A stretch of DNA of 33,442 nucleotides from Proteiniphilum sp. UBA4977 (GCA_002398565.1 DGZP01000093.1:1-33442); one strand, 5' to 3'. Positions 16,925-26,402 are shown, counted from the stretch's first letter. The notes: generated by a model not told the origin, from the letters alone. Translations and numbers: made by a program.

Positions 16925-19900
16925 ATGAAATTGAAAATTGCAACAGTTTTAAATCTCCTGCTGTTCACCATGATGTTATTTGCACAGCAGCAAATAAACG
17001 TCTCCGGAACGGTGACGGAAGGAGCCACGGGAGACCCGGCTATAGGGGTTACCGTATTGGTGAAAGGAACGACCCTCGGCACCGTGACCGGGGTCGATGG
17101 AACTTACACACTCTCCAATGTACCGGCGGATGCGACCCTTGTCTTCAGCTACATCGGGATGACAACGATTGAAGAATCCCTCAACGGACGGACCTTGGTG
17201 AATGTGGTCATGGCGGAAGATGTACAGGCGCTGGAGGAAGTGGTCGTGATCGGCTACGGCACCGCCCGGAAAAGAGACTTGACCGGCTCCATTGTCAGTG
17301 TGAATGCCGAAGAGATTGCCAACCGTCCTACAACAAACCTATTGTCATCCGTACAGGGCAAAGTTGCCGGTGTACAGATTGTAAACTCCGGTCGCGCGGG
17401 ACAGGATCCGGAGGTGCGGATCCGGGGCACAAACTCTATTAACGGTTATTCCCCTTTGTATGTGGTCGACGGCCTGTTTTCCGATAACATAAACTATCTG
17501 AATCCCGCAGACATTGAATCGATGGAAATATTGAAAGACCCCTCTTCGTTGGCAATTTTTGGGGTACGCGGTGCCAATGGCGTCATCATTGTAAACACGA
17601 AACGGGCAAAAAGAGGACAGACCGTGGTAAACTTCAACAGCTCACTCGGCTTTAAAGAGGTTACACACAAGATGCCGATGACCAACGCGGCACAGTTCCG
17701 CGAATTGTACGACGAACAGCGGATCAACCAGGGGCTGGGCAGCTTTGATTACACTGACTGGCAGGCCAATACCGACTGGCAGGATGTGATTTTCCAGCAA
17801 GGTTTCCTGACCAATAACAACGTAAGCATCACCGGCTCGGGTGAGAGGAGTCGCTTTTACCTCGGCATCGGCTATACCGCTGAAGAAGGTAACATCAAGC
17901 ATGAAGAGTACTCACGTCTGACACTCAACCTGAGCAGTGAATACAGTGTAAGCAGTGCACTTCGTTTTGGCTACCAGGTGAATGCCTCGCGGACAAAACC
18001 CACCGACGCCAAGGGAGTAAGCGGAGCCATCAAGGCAGCACCGATCGCTCCCATCTATAACGAAACAGGTGAATTGTTACACACATTGCCCGATTTTCAG
18101 CGGGCACAGGTATGGAATCCCCTGATCGATGTAGAGACAAGGGCCAACCATTCCATCGCTCTGAACCATCGCGCGGCGGGTAACATCTACGGTGAGGTGG
18201 ACTTTCTGAACCATTTCAGCTTCAAGAGCACCTTTTCACTCGACTATGCGGTGAATGAGAATCGTGGTCTCAGTCCCATCATCACCGTCTACAACCCGGA
18301 CATCGGGGGTGCGGAGAACCTCACCACCAGTGAATCGGTCTCCCAGTCCAAATCGACCCGAGCTGTGGCTCAAAGTGACTATATCCTCACCTACGACAAC
18401 TCCTTTGGCAGCCACAACCTGACCGCCACCGCGGGTGTCACCACCAACTTCACCGAGTATTCCTTGTTGGGCGCATCCCGTAGCCAGAACATCGAAGACA
18501 TCATCTTCTCCGTGCCAGACAACGACATCAACAAATGGTGGATATCCTCGCTCTCCAACAAGTCGATGTCCAACAATGGCAGCCAGTACAAACGATTCAC
18601 CATGTCCTACCTGCTGCGGGCACTCTATAACTACCAGAATCGCTACCTCTTTAACGCCTCCTACCGGCGCGATGGAGCCTCGGTCTTCCGCTCGGTAGGC
18701 AATACCTGGGACAACTTTTATTCCTTTGGCGCCGGATGGGTCGCCTCGGAAGAGAATTTCATGACGGATCAGTCTTTGATTGACTACCTGAAGTTCAAAG
18801 GGTCATGGGGTGTACTGGGTAGTCAGAACACCGGTGGCTACAACTACCCCACCTACCCGCGACTTGAAAGTACCGGCAGTGCCGTCTTCGGTGACAATAT
18901 CATCACCGGCTACTCGATACAATATCTACCCCAGAACCTGAACTGGGAGAAGACCTACGCCTGGGAGGCCGGCTTCGAGATTACCCTGCTCGACAACCGC
19001 CTGCGCCTGGAACCGGTATTTTATGATAAAACCACAAAAGATATCATTGTGATGCTGTCTGGCTTCTCCGGAGCCAAGAACTCATTGGAGAACCTTGGCG
19101 AGATACGTAACCGTGGTCTGGAGATTTCAGCCTCATGGAGCGATAAGCTTGGTAGCAATGGACTCAACTACGCCATCTCGGGGAACCTGACCACCATTGA
19201 CAACAAAGTACTCTCGCTGGGTCGCGGACCGGATGATGCCATCTTTGCCGCCAACGGGATTGCCCGATCTCTGGAAGGCTATCCCGTGGGACACTTCTTC
19301 GGATATAAGGTGGCCGGCGTCTACCAGAACAGGGAAGATGTGAAAACCTATTATCCCAACAGCGTGGGGAGCGTGGCACCGGGTGATCTGAAGTTTGTGG
19401 ATGTAAATGGCGATGGAGCCATCACACAGGATGACCGTACCATGATCGGTAACCCGACACCCGATTTTACCTATGGGCTCAGTCTCAACCTGGACTACCG
19501 CAACTTCGACTTCGGCGTGGAAATGATGGGAGTATATGGCAACGAGATCTACCGCACATGGGACGATCCCACCTATGCACAACTCAACTACCTGACCAAC
19601 CGCATGGGCCGTTGGCACGGCGAAGGCACCTCCAACTGGGAGCCGATCCTCAACCCTTCACGATCCATCAACCTGATTAACTCCAATTACTTCATCGAGG
19701 ATGGTAGCTTCTTCCGCATCCGCAACGTGCAGCTGGGATATACCTTTGAGGCCGACTTCCTGCAGAAAGTATATCTCAAGTCGCTTCGGCTCTTCGCCAA
19801 TGTGCAGAACCTGAAGACCTGGACACGGAATACCGGATATACCCCTGAAATCGGCGGCTCTGCCCTGGCATTCGGTATCGATGGCGGTACCTATCCCATG

Positions 19901-19939
19901 CCGATGATTTACACCTTTGGACTAAACTTAACTTTTTAA
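16925..19939 (+). CDS. susC: SusC-type TonB-dependent outer-membrane transporter
   Basis: This 1004-residue protein imports oligosaccharides across the outer membrane with energy from TonB. It has a signal peptide (1-20), an N-terminal carboxypeptidase-regulatory-like domain (about 22-105, VSGTVTEGATGDPAIGVTVL), a plug with EVVVIGYGTARKRDLTGSI and QDPEVRIRGTNSINGYSPLY (about 108-230), then a beta barrel ending in Phe (FGLNLTF), as usual for outer-membrane barrels. SusD starts 12 bases after its stop. Length is typical of glycan SusC proteins. Gene symbol is used in the generic sense of SusC homologue; the substrate is inferred from the enzymes downstream. Confidence 0.97.
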   Translation: MKLKIATVLNLLLFTMMLFAQQQINVSGTVTEGATGDPAIGVTVLVKGTTLGTVTGVDGTYTLSNVPADATLVFSYIGMTTIEESLNGRTLVNVVMAEDVQALEEVVVIGYGTARKRDLTGSIVSVNAEEIANRPTTNLLSSVQGKVAGVQIVNSGRAGQDPEVRIRGTNSINGYSPLYVVDGLFSDNINYLNPADIESMEILKDPSSLAIFGVRGANGVIIVNTKRAKRGQTVVNFNSSLGFKEVTHKMPMTNAAQFRELYDEQRINQGLGSFDYTDWQANTDWQDVIFQQGFLTNNNVSITGSGERSRFYLGIGYTAEEGNIKHEEYSRLTLNLSSEYSVSSALRFGYQVNASRTKPTDAKGVSGAIKAAPIAPIYNETGELLHTLPDFQRAQVWNPLIDVETRANHSIALNHRAAGNIYGEVDFLNHFSFKSTFSLDYAVNENRGLSPIITVYNPDIGGAENLTTSESVSQSKSTRAVAQSDYILTYDNSFGSHNLTATAGVTTNFTEYSLLGASRSQNIEDIIFSVPDNDINKWWISSLSNKSMSNNGSQYKRFTMSYLLRALYNYQNRYLFNASYRRDGASVFRSVGNTWDNFYSFGAGWVASEENFMTDQSLIDYLKFKGSWGVLGSQNTGGYNYPTYPRLESTGSAVFGDNIITGYSIQYLPQNLNWEKTYAWEAGFEITLLDNRLRLEPVFYDKTTKDIIVMLSGFSGAKNSLENLGEIRNRGLEISASWSDKLGSNGLNYAISGNLTTIDNKVLSLGRGPDDAIFAANGIARSLEGYPVGHFFGYKVAGVYQNREDVKTYYPNSVGSVAPGDLKFVDVNGDGAITQDDRTMIGNPTPDFTYGLSLNLDYRNFDFGVEMMGVYGNEIYRTWDDPTYAQLNYLTNRMGRWHGEGTSNWEPILNPSRSINLINSNYFIEDGSFFRIRNVQLGYTFEADFLQKVYLKSLRLFANVQNLKTWTRNTGYTPEIGGSALAFGIDGGTYPMPMIYTFGLNLTF

Positions 19940-19951
19940 TCGCAGATAAGT

Positions 19952-21493
19952 ATGAAACATAATAGAATATATCTCTGGATACTAATCGCAGTGTTGGCCA
20001 CAGTGACACAGTCCGGCTGCTCTGACCTGCTGGACCAGAAGCCGCAGGGAGAATGGGTCGAGGGCGACGAAGGTAGCGGCGGCTCCTTTCAGTCCGATGT
20101 GTTCACCCTTTATGCCAAAATTCGCGGCTTTCATGTCACCTCCGGCACCACGGCCCTGGCAATACACGCCTTCCGTTCAGAAGATGCCGAAAAAGGGAGT
20201 ACCGCTGCCGACGGGGCTGCCCACGGCAGGATGTTCGACGATTTTGAATATATTGCCACCAACGGCCTGATCAGCTCTTACTGGACCGCCAACTATGAGA
20301 TCATTATCCTGGCCAACAAGATCCTCGATGATATTACGCAGGCAGAGACGAAAAACGGAACCCTCTCGGAGGGAGATCTGATCAATCGTTCCGAGGCCCA
20401 CTTCTTCCGTGCATACGCCTTCTTCAACCTCGTACGCGCCTTCGGTGATGTACCCAAGATCGATTTCCGGATCGTGAATGCCGAGGAGGCCAATATCCCC
20501 AAATCACCGGCAACAGAGATCTATGCACTTATTGATGCGGATCTTACAGAAGCTGAAGCGCATCTGCCGAAGGAATGGGCTCCGGTCTACACCGGCAGGC
20601 TTACCTGGGGTGCTGCCAGAGCTTTGCATGCCAAAACCTATATGATGAGAAACGATTGGAATAATATGAATGTTGCATCCGTAGACGTAATACAGTCTGG
20701 TCTGTATAATCTCAATACCCCCTACAATCAGATCTTTCGCGAAACCGGAGAGAACAGCAGCGAATCTGTATTTGAGCTGCAATGTACCGCCACCCCCTCA
20801 CAACCTGGCTCTAATGATATCGGCAGCCAGTTTGCACAGGTGCAGGGTGTCAGAGGTGCCGGCGAATGGAACCTGGGATGGGGCTGGCATACACCCACCC
20901 AACTGATGGCTGATGCTTTTGAGGCAGGAGATCCCCGAAAGGATGAAACACTGCTCTACTTCATCAAGACCGGGGGCGATCCTTCCTCCATCCCTGCCAA
21001 TCAGCCCTATGGGGAGAAACCAATCGCCAACGCCGATGTGACCAACAAGTACTATAACAAGAAGGCTTACACCAACCCCAGCCTGCGGGCCACCTATACC
21101 AAGGGAGGCCACTGGTACAACATCCGCATCATTCGTTATGCCGACGTGATACTGATGGCAGCCGAATCTGCCAATGAACTGGGAAGAACGGGGGAAGCCG
21201 GGAATTATCTGGAGATGGTGAGAGCCCGTGCACGCGGAACAAATGCTTCCCTCCTGCCCAAGGTAACCACTGCCGATCAGGCGGTGATGCGCGAAGCCAT
21301 CCGGCACGAGCGCAGGGTAGAATTAGGGATGGAATTTGACCGCTTCTATGATCTGGTACGCTGGGGCGTTGCACGTGAAGTATTGCATGCAGCAGGAAAA
21401 ACCGGTTATCAGGACAAACATGCATTACTGCCGTTACCACAGACCGAAGTAGACAAATCGAACGGGGTACTGATACAAAATCCCAACTATTAA
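19952..21493 (+). CDS. susD: SusD/RagB-type surface glycan-binding lipoprotein
   Basis: The 513-residue lipoprotein has lipobox QSGC with anchored Cys23, followed by SDLLDQKPQGEW, which is the usual SusD opening. TPR-like helices of the SusD fold are visible (SEAHFFRAYAFFNLVRAFGDVP, RLTWGAARALHAKTYMMRND), and the C terminus has the family pattern AIRHERRVELGMEFDRFYDLVRWG and ends in a NPNY motif. SusD sits as a lid on SusC at the cell surface and delivers oligosaccharide. The acidic residues after the cysteine fit surface export. It is 12 bases from susC and 12 bases from the next gene, so the three are one transcription unit. Confidence 0.97.
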   Translation: MKHNRIYLWILIAVLATVTQSGCSDLLDQKPQGEWVEGDEGSGGSFQSDVFTLYAKIRGFHVTSGTTALAIHAFRSEDAEKGSTAADGAAHGRMFDDFEYIATNGLISSYWTANYEIIILANKILDDITQAETKNGTLSEGDLINRSEAHFFRAYAFFNLVRAFGDVPKIDFRIVNAEEANIPKSPATEIYALIDADLTEAEAHLPKEWAPVYTGRLTWGAARALHAKTYMMRNDWNNMNVASVDVIQSGLYNLNTPYNQIFRETGENSSESVFELQCTATPSQPGSNDIGSQFAQVQGVRGAGEWNLGWGWHTPTQLMADAFEAGDPRKDETLLYFIKTGGDPSSIPANQPYGEKPIANADVTNKYYNKKAYTNPSLRATYTKGGHWYNIRIIRYADVILMAAESANELGRTGEAGNYLEMVRARARGTNASLLPKVTTADQAVMREAIRHERRVELGMEFDRFYDLVRWGVAREVLHAAGKTGYQDKHALLPLPQTEVDKSNGVLIQNPNY

Positions 21494-21505
21494 AAAGACA
21501 GACCT

Positions 21506-22297
21506 ATGAAGAAAATAATATATCTTATCCTGATGATGAGCGGGATTATCCTTACTTCCTGCTTCCAGGATCTTGGACAAAACCCTCCCTTCAACTTTCC
21601 CGAGCAGCCCACGCCACCGCCCATCGGTGCCGATGGACAGATGTTCTACCTCTCATTCGACGAAGATCTGGAGGATTACCAGAGCCTGATGGAGGCAGCC
21701 GTGGTGGGCAGCCCCTCCTTTGCCGGCGGCAAGAGCGGCAAAGCCTATGCCGGTGCCGTCAACAGCTACCTGACCTTCGATGTGGCCAACATGGCTGCAC
21801 CCCTCGGCAGCTCCATGACCTTCACCTTCTGGTACAAGGTGAACGCCACCCCCGACCGGGCGGGCATCCTGACGATCGCCCCCCCGCATGAGGGCAAGCC
21901 GGCCAACGCACAGAACAACCGCACCGCCGGCATCCGCATCTTCCGCGAAAATGCAAATGGCAAGCAGCGCGTCAAAGCCAATATCGGCAACGGCACGGCC
22001 GACAGCTGGCTCGACGGAGCCCAACTGGCTGACATCGACCCGACTGCAGCAAAGTGGGTTCATATCGCACTGGTCCTCACCCCGGACAAGGCCGCTTTCT
22101 ACATGGACGGCACCGAGGTGAAGTCGATCTCCTTCACCGGCATCAGCTGGAATGGTTGTGACATCATGTCGATCGGCTCGGGAGCACCCCGCTTCACAGA
22201 ATGGGGCCACCTCTCCGACCAGAGTCAGATCGATGAGCTGCGCATCTACAACAAGGCGTTGCCTGCTTCAGAGATTGCACAATTGGCTGCTAAGTAA
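21506..22297 (+). CDS. Surface lipoprotein with LamG/concanavalin-like domain (likely glycan-binding)
   Basis: This 263-residue lipoprotein has lipobox LTSC with anchored Cys19, then a Pro-rich linker (PEQPTPPPIGADG), then a LamG/laminin-G-like jelly-roll domain (about 45-260). Family features are FYLSFDEDLEDY at the start, SMTFTFWYKV, WVHIALVLTPDKAAFYMDGTEV and the C-terminal IDELRIYNKALPASEIAQL. Such domains bind carbohydrates. Its position third after susC and susD is that of a SusE/F-type surface glycan-binding protein. There are no catalytic features. The gene is the most GC-rich in the window (39 of 60 bases G or C at 21961-22020). A strong hairpin follows its stop. Confidence 0.88.
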   Translation: MKKIIYLILMMSGIILTSCFQDLGQNPPFNFPEQPTPPPIGADGQMFYLSFDEDLEDYQSLMEAAVVGSPSFAGGKSGKAYAGAVNSYLTFDVANMAAPLGSSMTFTFWYKVNATPDRAGILTIAPPHEGKPANAQNNRTAGIRIFRENANGKQRVKANIGNGTADSWLDGAQLADIDPTAAKWVHIALVLTPDKAAFYMDGTEVKSISFTGISWNGCDIMSIGSGAPRFTEWGHLSDQSQIDELRIYNKALPASEIAQLAAK

Positions 22298-22320
22298 AAC
22301 CAAGGACTGCTCTTTCAATC

Positions 22321-22378
22321 ACGCCGTCGGCTTATTTCCTTGAATGAGCCGACGGTGTATGGGTGTTTTTATTTTTTG
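22321..22378 (+). terminator. Strong intrinsic terminator or attenuator inside the PUL
   Basis: ACGCCGTCGGCT at 22321-22332 and AGCCGACGGTGT at 22347-22358 form a 12-bp stem with one G-U pair and a 14-base loop. A T-rich tract follows (22365-22378). This is a classic rho-independent shape. It lies between the LamG gene and the first GH144 gene, so it should lower expression of the enzyme genes relative to susC/D unless a second promoter lies in 22379-22440, where I see none matching TAnnTTTG. Confidence 0.8.
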
Positions 22379-22440
22379 TGGTGATAAAAAAAGTAAAATC
22401 CCAATCGGATGACACGTTACAAAATTGAATAAGACGGAAT

Positions 22441-24111
22441 ATGATGGAAATAAGGACAGCAGTATACGCTTTTATTGGGATAATCTGTACAGGTATATTT
22501 TCGGGCTGTGGCAAGAGCGATGAGGAAATACCGTCTGAACCTTTTCAATTAGAAAGTATCGAGATTAATGGAGAGGTAAACGCATCATCCTACAGGGACG
22601 TGAATCCTGAACTGGTGATAAAGCTGGTATTTTCAGAATCTGTGAAGCCCGACATGTTGGAGGAAAATATTACGCTGCGAAAGTCCACAGGAGAACCGGT
22701 ACAGTTGAACTTCATACTGCATGGTCAATCCGTGCAGATTGAAACAGCAGACAAACTGGAATCATTCTCTTCCTATCGGCTGGAAATCAGCAGAGGATTA
22801 TATGCAATCTCCGGTAATCGCATTCTTACCGGCAAAGTATATTCTATCTCTACCGGAATGGATGGCTCGGATAAATTTCCACGTATCTCCGACGAAGAAC
22901 TGCTGACCCTGGTACAAAGACAGACATTCCGCTACTTCTGGGACTTCGGACACCCCGTGAGCGGAATGGCTCGCGAACGAAGCTCATCGGGCAATACCGT
23001 AACTACCGGCGGTACAGGATTTGGAGTAATGGCGATGATTGTAGCAGTAGAAAGAGACTTTATCACAAGAGACGAAGCGCTGTTTCGTATTGAGAAAATT
23101 GTGGCGTTCCTGAAAAGTAAAGCAACCCGCTATCACGGGGCTTTTGCTCATTGGATTCAAGGTGAGACGGGCGCTACATTACCCTTTAGCACATATGACA
23201 ATGGAGCCGACCTGGTAGAAACCTCGTTGCTGTTCCAGGGCTTGCTGACCGCAAGGGGATATTTCAGTCGATCCACACCTGCGGAGATAAAGCTAAGGAA
23301 TGAGATTACTCTTTTATGGGAAGAAATTGACTGGAAGTGGTTCCAAAAAAAGAGCGAGAATGTGCTTTATTGGCATTGGAGCCCACAGTACGGATGGCAG
23401 ATGAATATGAAAGTTTCAGGATGGAACGAATCCCTTATCACCTATATTCTCGCAGCGGCATCACCCACGCATCCGATTACGAAAGAGGTATATGATCAGG
23501 GGTGGGCCCGCAACGGCAATATGATTAACAATGCCACATACTATGGTCACCGGTTGCCTCTGGGTCCCGAGACAGGAGGCCCTCTCTTTTTCGCCCATTA
23601 TTCATTTCTGGGAATAAATCCAAAAGGATTGAAGGATCGCTATGCCGACTATTGGGAACAGAACAGGAATCATTCGTTAATCAATCATCTCTATTGTGCA
23701 GACAATCCGAAGAAGTATACCGGATACAGTGAATATTGCTGGGGATTGACAGCCAGTGACGGAAACCAGGGATACAGTGCCCACTCTCCAACCAACGACA
23801 GAGGCGTGATTGCTCCCACAGCCGCATTGGCATCTATGCCCTACACGCCTGAAGAATCAATGAAGGCTCTCCGTTTTTTTTACTACAAACTGGGAGACAA
23901 GATCTGGTCAGACTACGGATTTACAGACGCATTTAATCTTTCCGTGGGCTGGTTCGATAACCAACATATTGCCATCGACCAGGGGCCAATAGTTATTATG
24001 ATCGAAAATTACCGGAGTTCTCTGCTTTGGAACATACTGATGAACGATATTGAAATTCAAAGAGGCCTGACTAATTTGGGATTTCAATTTTCCTTTAATC
24101 CTCTGTCCTGA
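22441..24111 (+). CDS. GH144-type lipoprotein (endo-beta-1,2-glucanase-like) with N-terminal Ig-like domain
   Basis: The 556-residue lipoprotein has lipobox FSGC (Cys23) followed by GKSDEE, an acidic stretch like known surface-export signals. Residues about 35-140 form an Ig-like domain of the SbsA/Big type (LVIKLVFSESVKPDMLEENI). The catalytic part (about 150-550) is the (alpha/alpha)6 glucoamylase-like domain used by GH144, with TTGGTGFGVMAMIVAVER, the acidic DLVE pair D257/E260, VLYWHWSPQYGWQMN, SPTHPI, PKGLKDRYADYW and CWGLTAS. GH144 includes bacterial endo-beta-1,2-glucanases and exo-acting sophorohydrolases. This one may be the surface endo-enzyme that makes fragments for SusC. Automatic annotation would probably call it glucoamylase, which is misleading. 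The adjacent ATG at 22444 is an equally possible start. Confidence 0.88.
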   Translation: MMEIRTAVYAFIGIICTGIFSGCGKSDEEIPSEPFQLESIEINGEVNASSYRDVNPELVIKLVFSESVKPDMLEENITLRKSTGEPVQLNFILHGQSVQIETADKLESFSSYRLEISRGLYAISGNRILTGKVYSISTGMDGSDKFPRISDEELLTLVQRQTFRYFWDFGHPVSGMARERSSSGNTVTTGGTGFGVMAMIVAVERDFITRDEALFRIEKIVAFLKSKATRYHGAFAHWIQGETGATLPFSTYDNGADLVETSLLFQGLLTARGYFSRSTPAEIKLRNEITLLWEEIDWKWFQKKSENVLYWHWSPQYGWQMNMKVSGWNESLITYILAAASPTHPITKEVYDQGWARNGNMINNATYYGHRLPLGPETGGPLFFAHYSFLGINPKGLKDRYADYWEQNRNHSLINHLYCADNPKKYTGYSEYCWGLTASDGNQGYSAHSPTNDRGVIAPTAALASMPYTPEESMKALRFFYYKLGDKIWSDYGFTDAFNLSVGWFDNQHIAIDQGPIVIMIENYRSSLLWNILMNDIEIQRGLTNLGFQFSFNPLS

Positions 24112-24232
24112 ATGATCTGTGGGTGAAAAAATAATGATCTTATGATGAAACGGGCATAAGAATCATTCATACCCAAGAACATGATTAAGTGCGAGTTCCA
24201 TACACCATATTACAAAAAAATGTTTTAATCGT

Positions 24233-25021
24233 ATGAAATATAAAAATTTTAAAATCTCGTTTTTAATACTCTTTGCTGTAGTAATGACTGCTACAGCTCA
24301 GTATAAGGAGTACGACTCTCTGGCTTATGTATCCCGAAGAGGAGATACGTTACTCTATCGCCAGTTGAATCCCCTGCAGGTGGAGGATGGTAAAAAATAT
24401 CCTTTGGTGCTTTTCCTCCACGGGGCAGGCGAGAGGGGGGCTGACAACAGGACGCAGCTGACCCACGGGGGAATGATGTTTACCAACCCGGTCAACAGGG
24501 AAAAGTACCCCGCTTTTGTCCTCTTTCCTCAATGTCCGTCAGATTCATACTGGCCTGCCCACAAAAGGCCGGATGGCTTTCAGCAGGAAAACCCTTTTCC
24601 GGCAAATGATGAAATATCAAGACCGCTGGCATTGACTAAGGAGCTGCTGGACAGAATTATTGACACATATCCGGTGGATAAAAATCGAATTTATATCACC
24701 GGGCTATCTATGGGAGGAATGGGCACCTTCGACATGGTTTGTCGTTTCCCGGAACTTTTTGCCGCGGCAATTCCCATCTGTGGCGGGATCCATACGGACA
24801 GGCTCAATGACTTCAGTTCAAAAACAGCTATTCGTATATTTCATGGCGATGCCGATTCGGTGGTACCCGTCAGGTTTTCGCGTGAAGCATTTATGAAACT
24901 GAAAGCCGAAGGAGCCAATGTTGAATATATCGAGTTTCCGGGGGTGAATCATGGCAGCTGGGACCCGGCTTTTAACAAGCCGGATTTCATGTCATGGATG
25001 TTCCAACAAATAAAAAAATAA
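24233..25021 (+). CDS. Secreted alpha/beta hydrolase (esterase-like, CE1/PHB depolymerase type)
   Basis: The 262-residue protein has a type I signal peptide (about 1-22, ending TATAQ) and one alpha/beta-hydrolase domain. The catalytic triad is visible: Ser159 in GLSMGG, Asp208 in HGDADSVVP and His240 in VNHGSWD. An oxyanion-type LFLHGAGERG lies near residue 60. Such proteins cleave esters on polysaccharides or, less often, act as peptidases. Here it lies between two GH144 genes, 121 bases after the first and 7 bases before the second, so it belongs to the PUL and acts in the periplasm. A role in removing acyl groups from the glycan is inferred from context only; the acyl group and even esterase activity are unproven. 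Confidence 0.85.
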   Translation: MKYKNFKISFLILFAVVMTATAQYKEYDSLAYVSRRGDTLLYRQLNPLQVEDGKKYPLVLFLHGAGERGADNRTQLTHGGMMFTNPVNREKYPAFVLFPQCPSDSYWPAHKRPDGFQQENPFPANDEISRPLALTKELLDRIIDTYPVDKNRIYITGLSMGGMGTFDMVCRFPELFAAAIPICGGIHTDRLNDFSSKTAIRIFHGDADSVVPVRFSREAFMKLKAEGANVEYIEFPGVNHGSWDPAFNKPDFMSWMFQQIKK

Positions 25022-25028
25022 TAGGAAA

Positions 25029-26402
25029 ATGAACAATCACAAATATTTATTAAACATTGTTCTGGTAGTCGGCACTTTTTTTCTGATAGCTTGTAACAAC
25101 AATAAAAAAGAACAAGCGCAGAGGGCCGGGAATGGGCGCCCTGCCTCCTTTGTATCTGACGATGAATTTCTGAACTTCATCCAGAAAACACATTTCAACT
25201 ATATGTGGGAAGGTGCGGAAATCACATCAGGCCTCGCGCCGGAACGCATACATATGGATGGGGAATATCCGCAGAACGATAAGGATGTAATTACTACAGG
25301 GGGAAGCGGTTTCGGTCTTGCCGGACTTGTCGTAGCCATGGAACGGGGCTTTATCCCCCGCGAAGAGGGCGTGGCCCGATTACACCGGATAGCAGACTAC
25401 CTGGCTTCCGCCGACCGTTACCATGGTGTCTGGTCACACTGGATTCACGGACCCACAGGAAAGACCAAACCATTTGGCAAAAAAGACAACGGAGGTGACC
25501 TGGTTGAGAGCGCCTTCCTCATGCAGGGACTGCTTATCGTGCGGGAGTATTTCAAAAATGGCAACAACAGGGAGAAAGAGCTGTCACAAAAGATTGATAC
25601 ACTCTGGAGAGAAATGGAATGGGACTGGTACCTGAACGGACAGGATGTGCTCTATTGGCACTGGAGCCCGGAATACAACTGGGAAATGAATTTCCCGCTG
25701 GAAGGTTACAATGAATGTCTGATCACCTATATCCTGGCAGCCTCCTCCCCCACCCATCCTATTCCGGCATCGGCCTACCATAACGGATGGGCTCGCGGGG
25801 GAGCAATCACCAGCAAGAATGAGGCATATGGTTATCCGCTCATTTTGAAACACAATGGTGCTGAAGAATATGGAGGTCCACTCTTTTGGGCACACTACTC
25901 TTATATCGGACTGAGTCCGAAAGGGTTAAAAGATCAATATGCCGATTACTGGCAACTGAACAGGAATCAGGCTCTTATCAATTACGAATATTGTGTGGAG
26001 AACCCCGGGGGATATGAGGGGTATGGCGATAACTGCTGGGGGCTGACCGCAAGTTATACCGTAGATGGATATACGGCACATATGCCGGTGAAGAACGACC
26101 GCGGGGTAATCACTCCTACAGCCGCCTTGTCCAGCTTCCCTTATACACCGGACCAGTCTATGAGGGCCCTGAAGCATTTTTATAATGATCTGGGCAACCG
26201 GATATGGGGTCAATATGGTTTCTATGATGCTTTCAGCATACAGGACAACTGGTATCCGCAGCGTTATCTGGCCATCGACCAGCTGACCATCGCGCCGATG
26301 ATCGAAAACTACCGGACCGGATTGCTGTGGAAACTATTTATGGGGGCCCCGGAGATTCAGGAGGGATTGAAAAAACTGGGATTCACGGTTGAAGAGAGAT
26401 AA
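25029..26402 (+). CDS. GH144-type lipoprotein (sophorose-releasing exo-enzyme candidate)
   Basis: The 457-residue lipoprotein has lipobox LIAC (Cys22) followed by NNNKKEQAQ, which has no acidic cluster, so it probably stays in the periplasm. It has only the catalytic domain and lacks the Ig-like domain of its paralogue. Matching blocks include TTGGSGFGLAGLVVAMER, DLVE (D157/E160), VLYWHWSPEYNWEMN, SPTHPI, PKGLKDQYADYW, CWGLTAS and NDRGVITPTAALSSFPYTP. The two proteins are clearly paralogues. In characterised GH144 systems a periplasmic member releases sophorose from beta-1,2-glucan fragments, and that role fits here. The ATG is 7 bases after the hydrolase stop and 33 bases separate its stop from the GH3 signal-peptide ATG. 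Confidence 0.88.
   Translation: MNNHKYLLNIVLVVGTFFLIACNNNKKEQAQRAGNGRPASFVSDDEFLNFIQKTHFNYMWEGAEITSGLAPERIHMDGEYPQNDKDVITTGGSGFGLAGLVVAMERGFIPREEGVARLHRIADYLASADRYHGVWSHWIHGPTGKTKPFGKKDNGGDLVESAFLMQGLLIVREYFKNGNNREKELSQKIDTLWREMEWDWYLNGQDVLYWHWSPEYNWEMNFPLEGYNECLITYILAASSPTHPIPASAYHNGWARGGAITSKNEAYGYPLILKHNGAEEYGGPLFWAHYSYIGLSPKGLKDQYADYWQLNRNQALINYEYCVENPGGYEGYGDNCWGLTASYTVDGYTAHMPVKNDRGVITPTAALSSFPYTPDQSMRALKHFYNDLGNRIWGQYGFYDAFSIQDNWYPQRYLAIDQLTIAPMIENYRTGLLWKLFMGAPEIQEGLKKLGFTVEER

Noticed and set aside
19133..19618. Open frame of 161 codons on the minus strand inside susC
   Set aside because: It is antisense to the conserved SusC barrel and shows no family resemblance.
21653..22210. Open frame of 185 codons on the minus strand inside the LamG lipoprotein gene
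   Set aside because: The host gene is the most GC-rich in the window, which reduces stop codons in other frames. The translation is Ala/Gly/Val-rich and unrecognisable.
24112..24232. Imperfect hairpin AATGATCTT/AAGAATCATT between the first GH144 gene and the hydrolase gene
   Set aside because: It has a bulge, is AT-rich and lacks a T-tract, so I could not support a terminator call.
22441..26402. Glucoamylase (alpha-glucan) function for the two (alpha/alpha)6 proteins, which would make this a starch locus
   Set aside because: No GH13 or GH97 enzyme is present, the sequence blocks match the GH144-type domain, and the partner GH3 enzyme is of the beta-glucosidase type.
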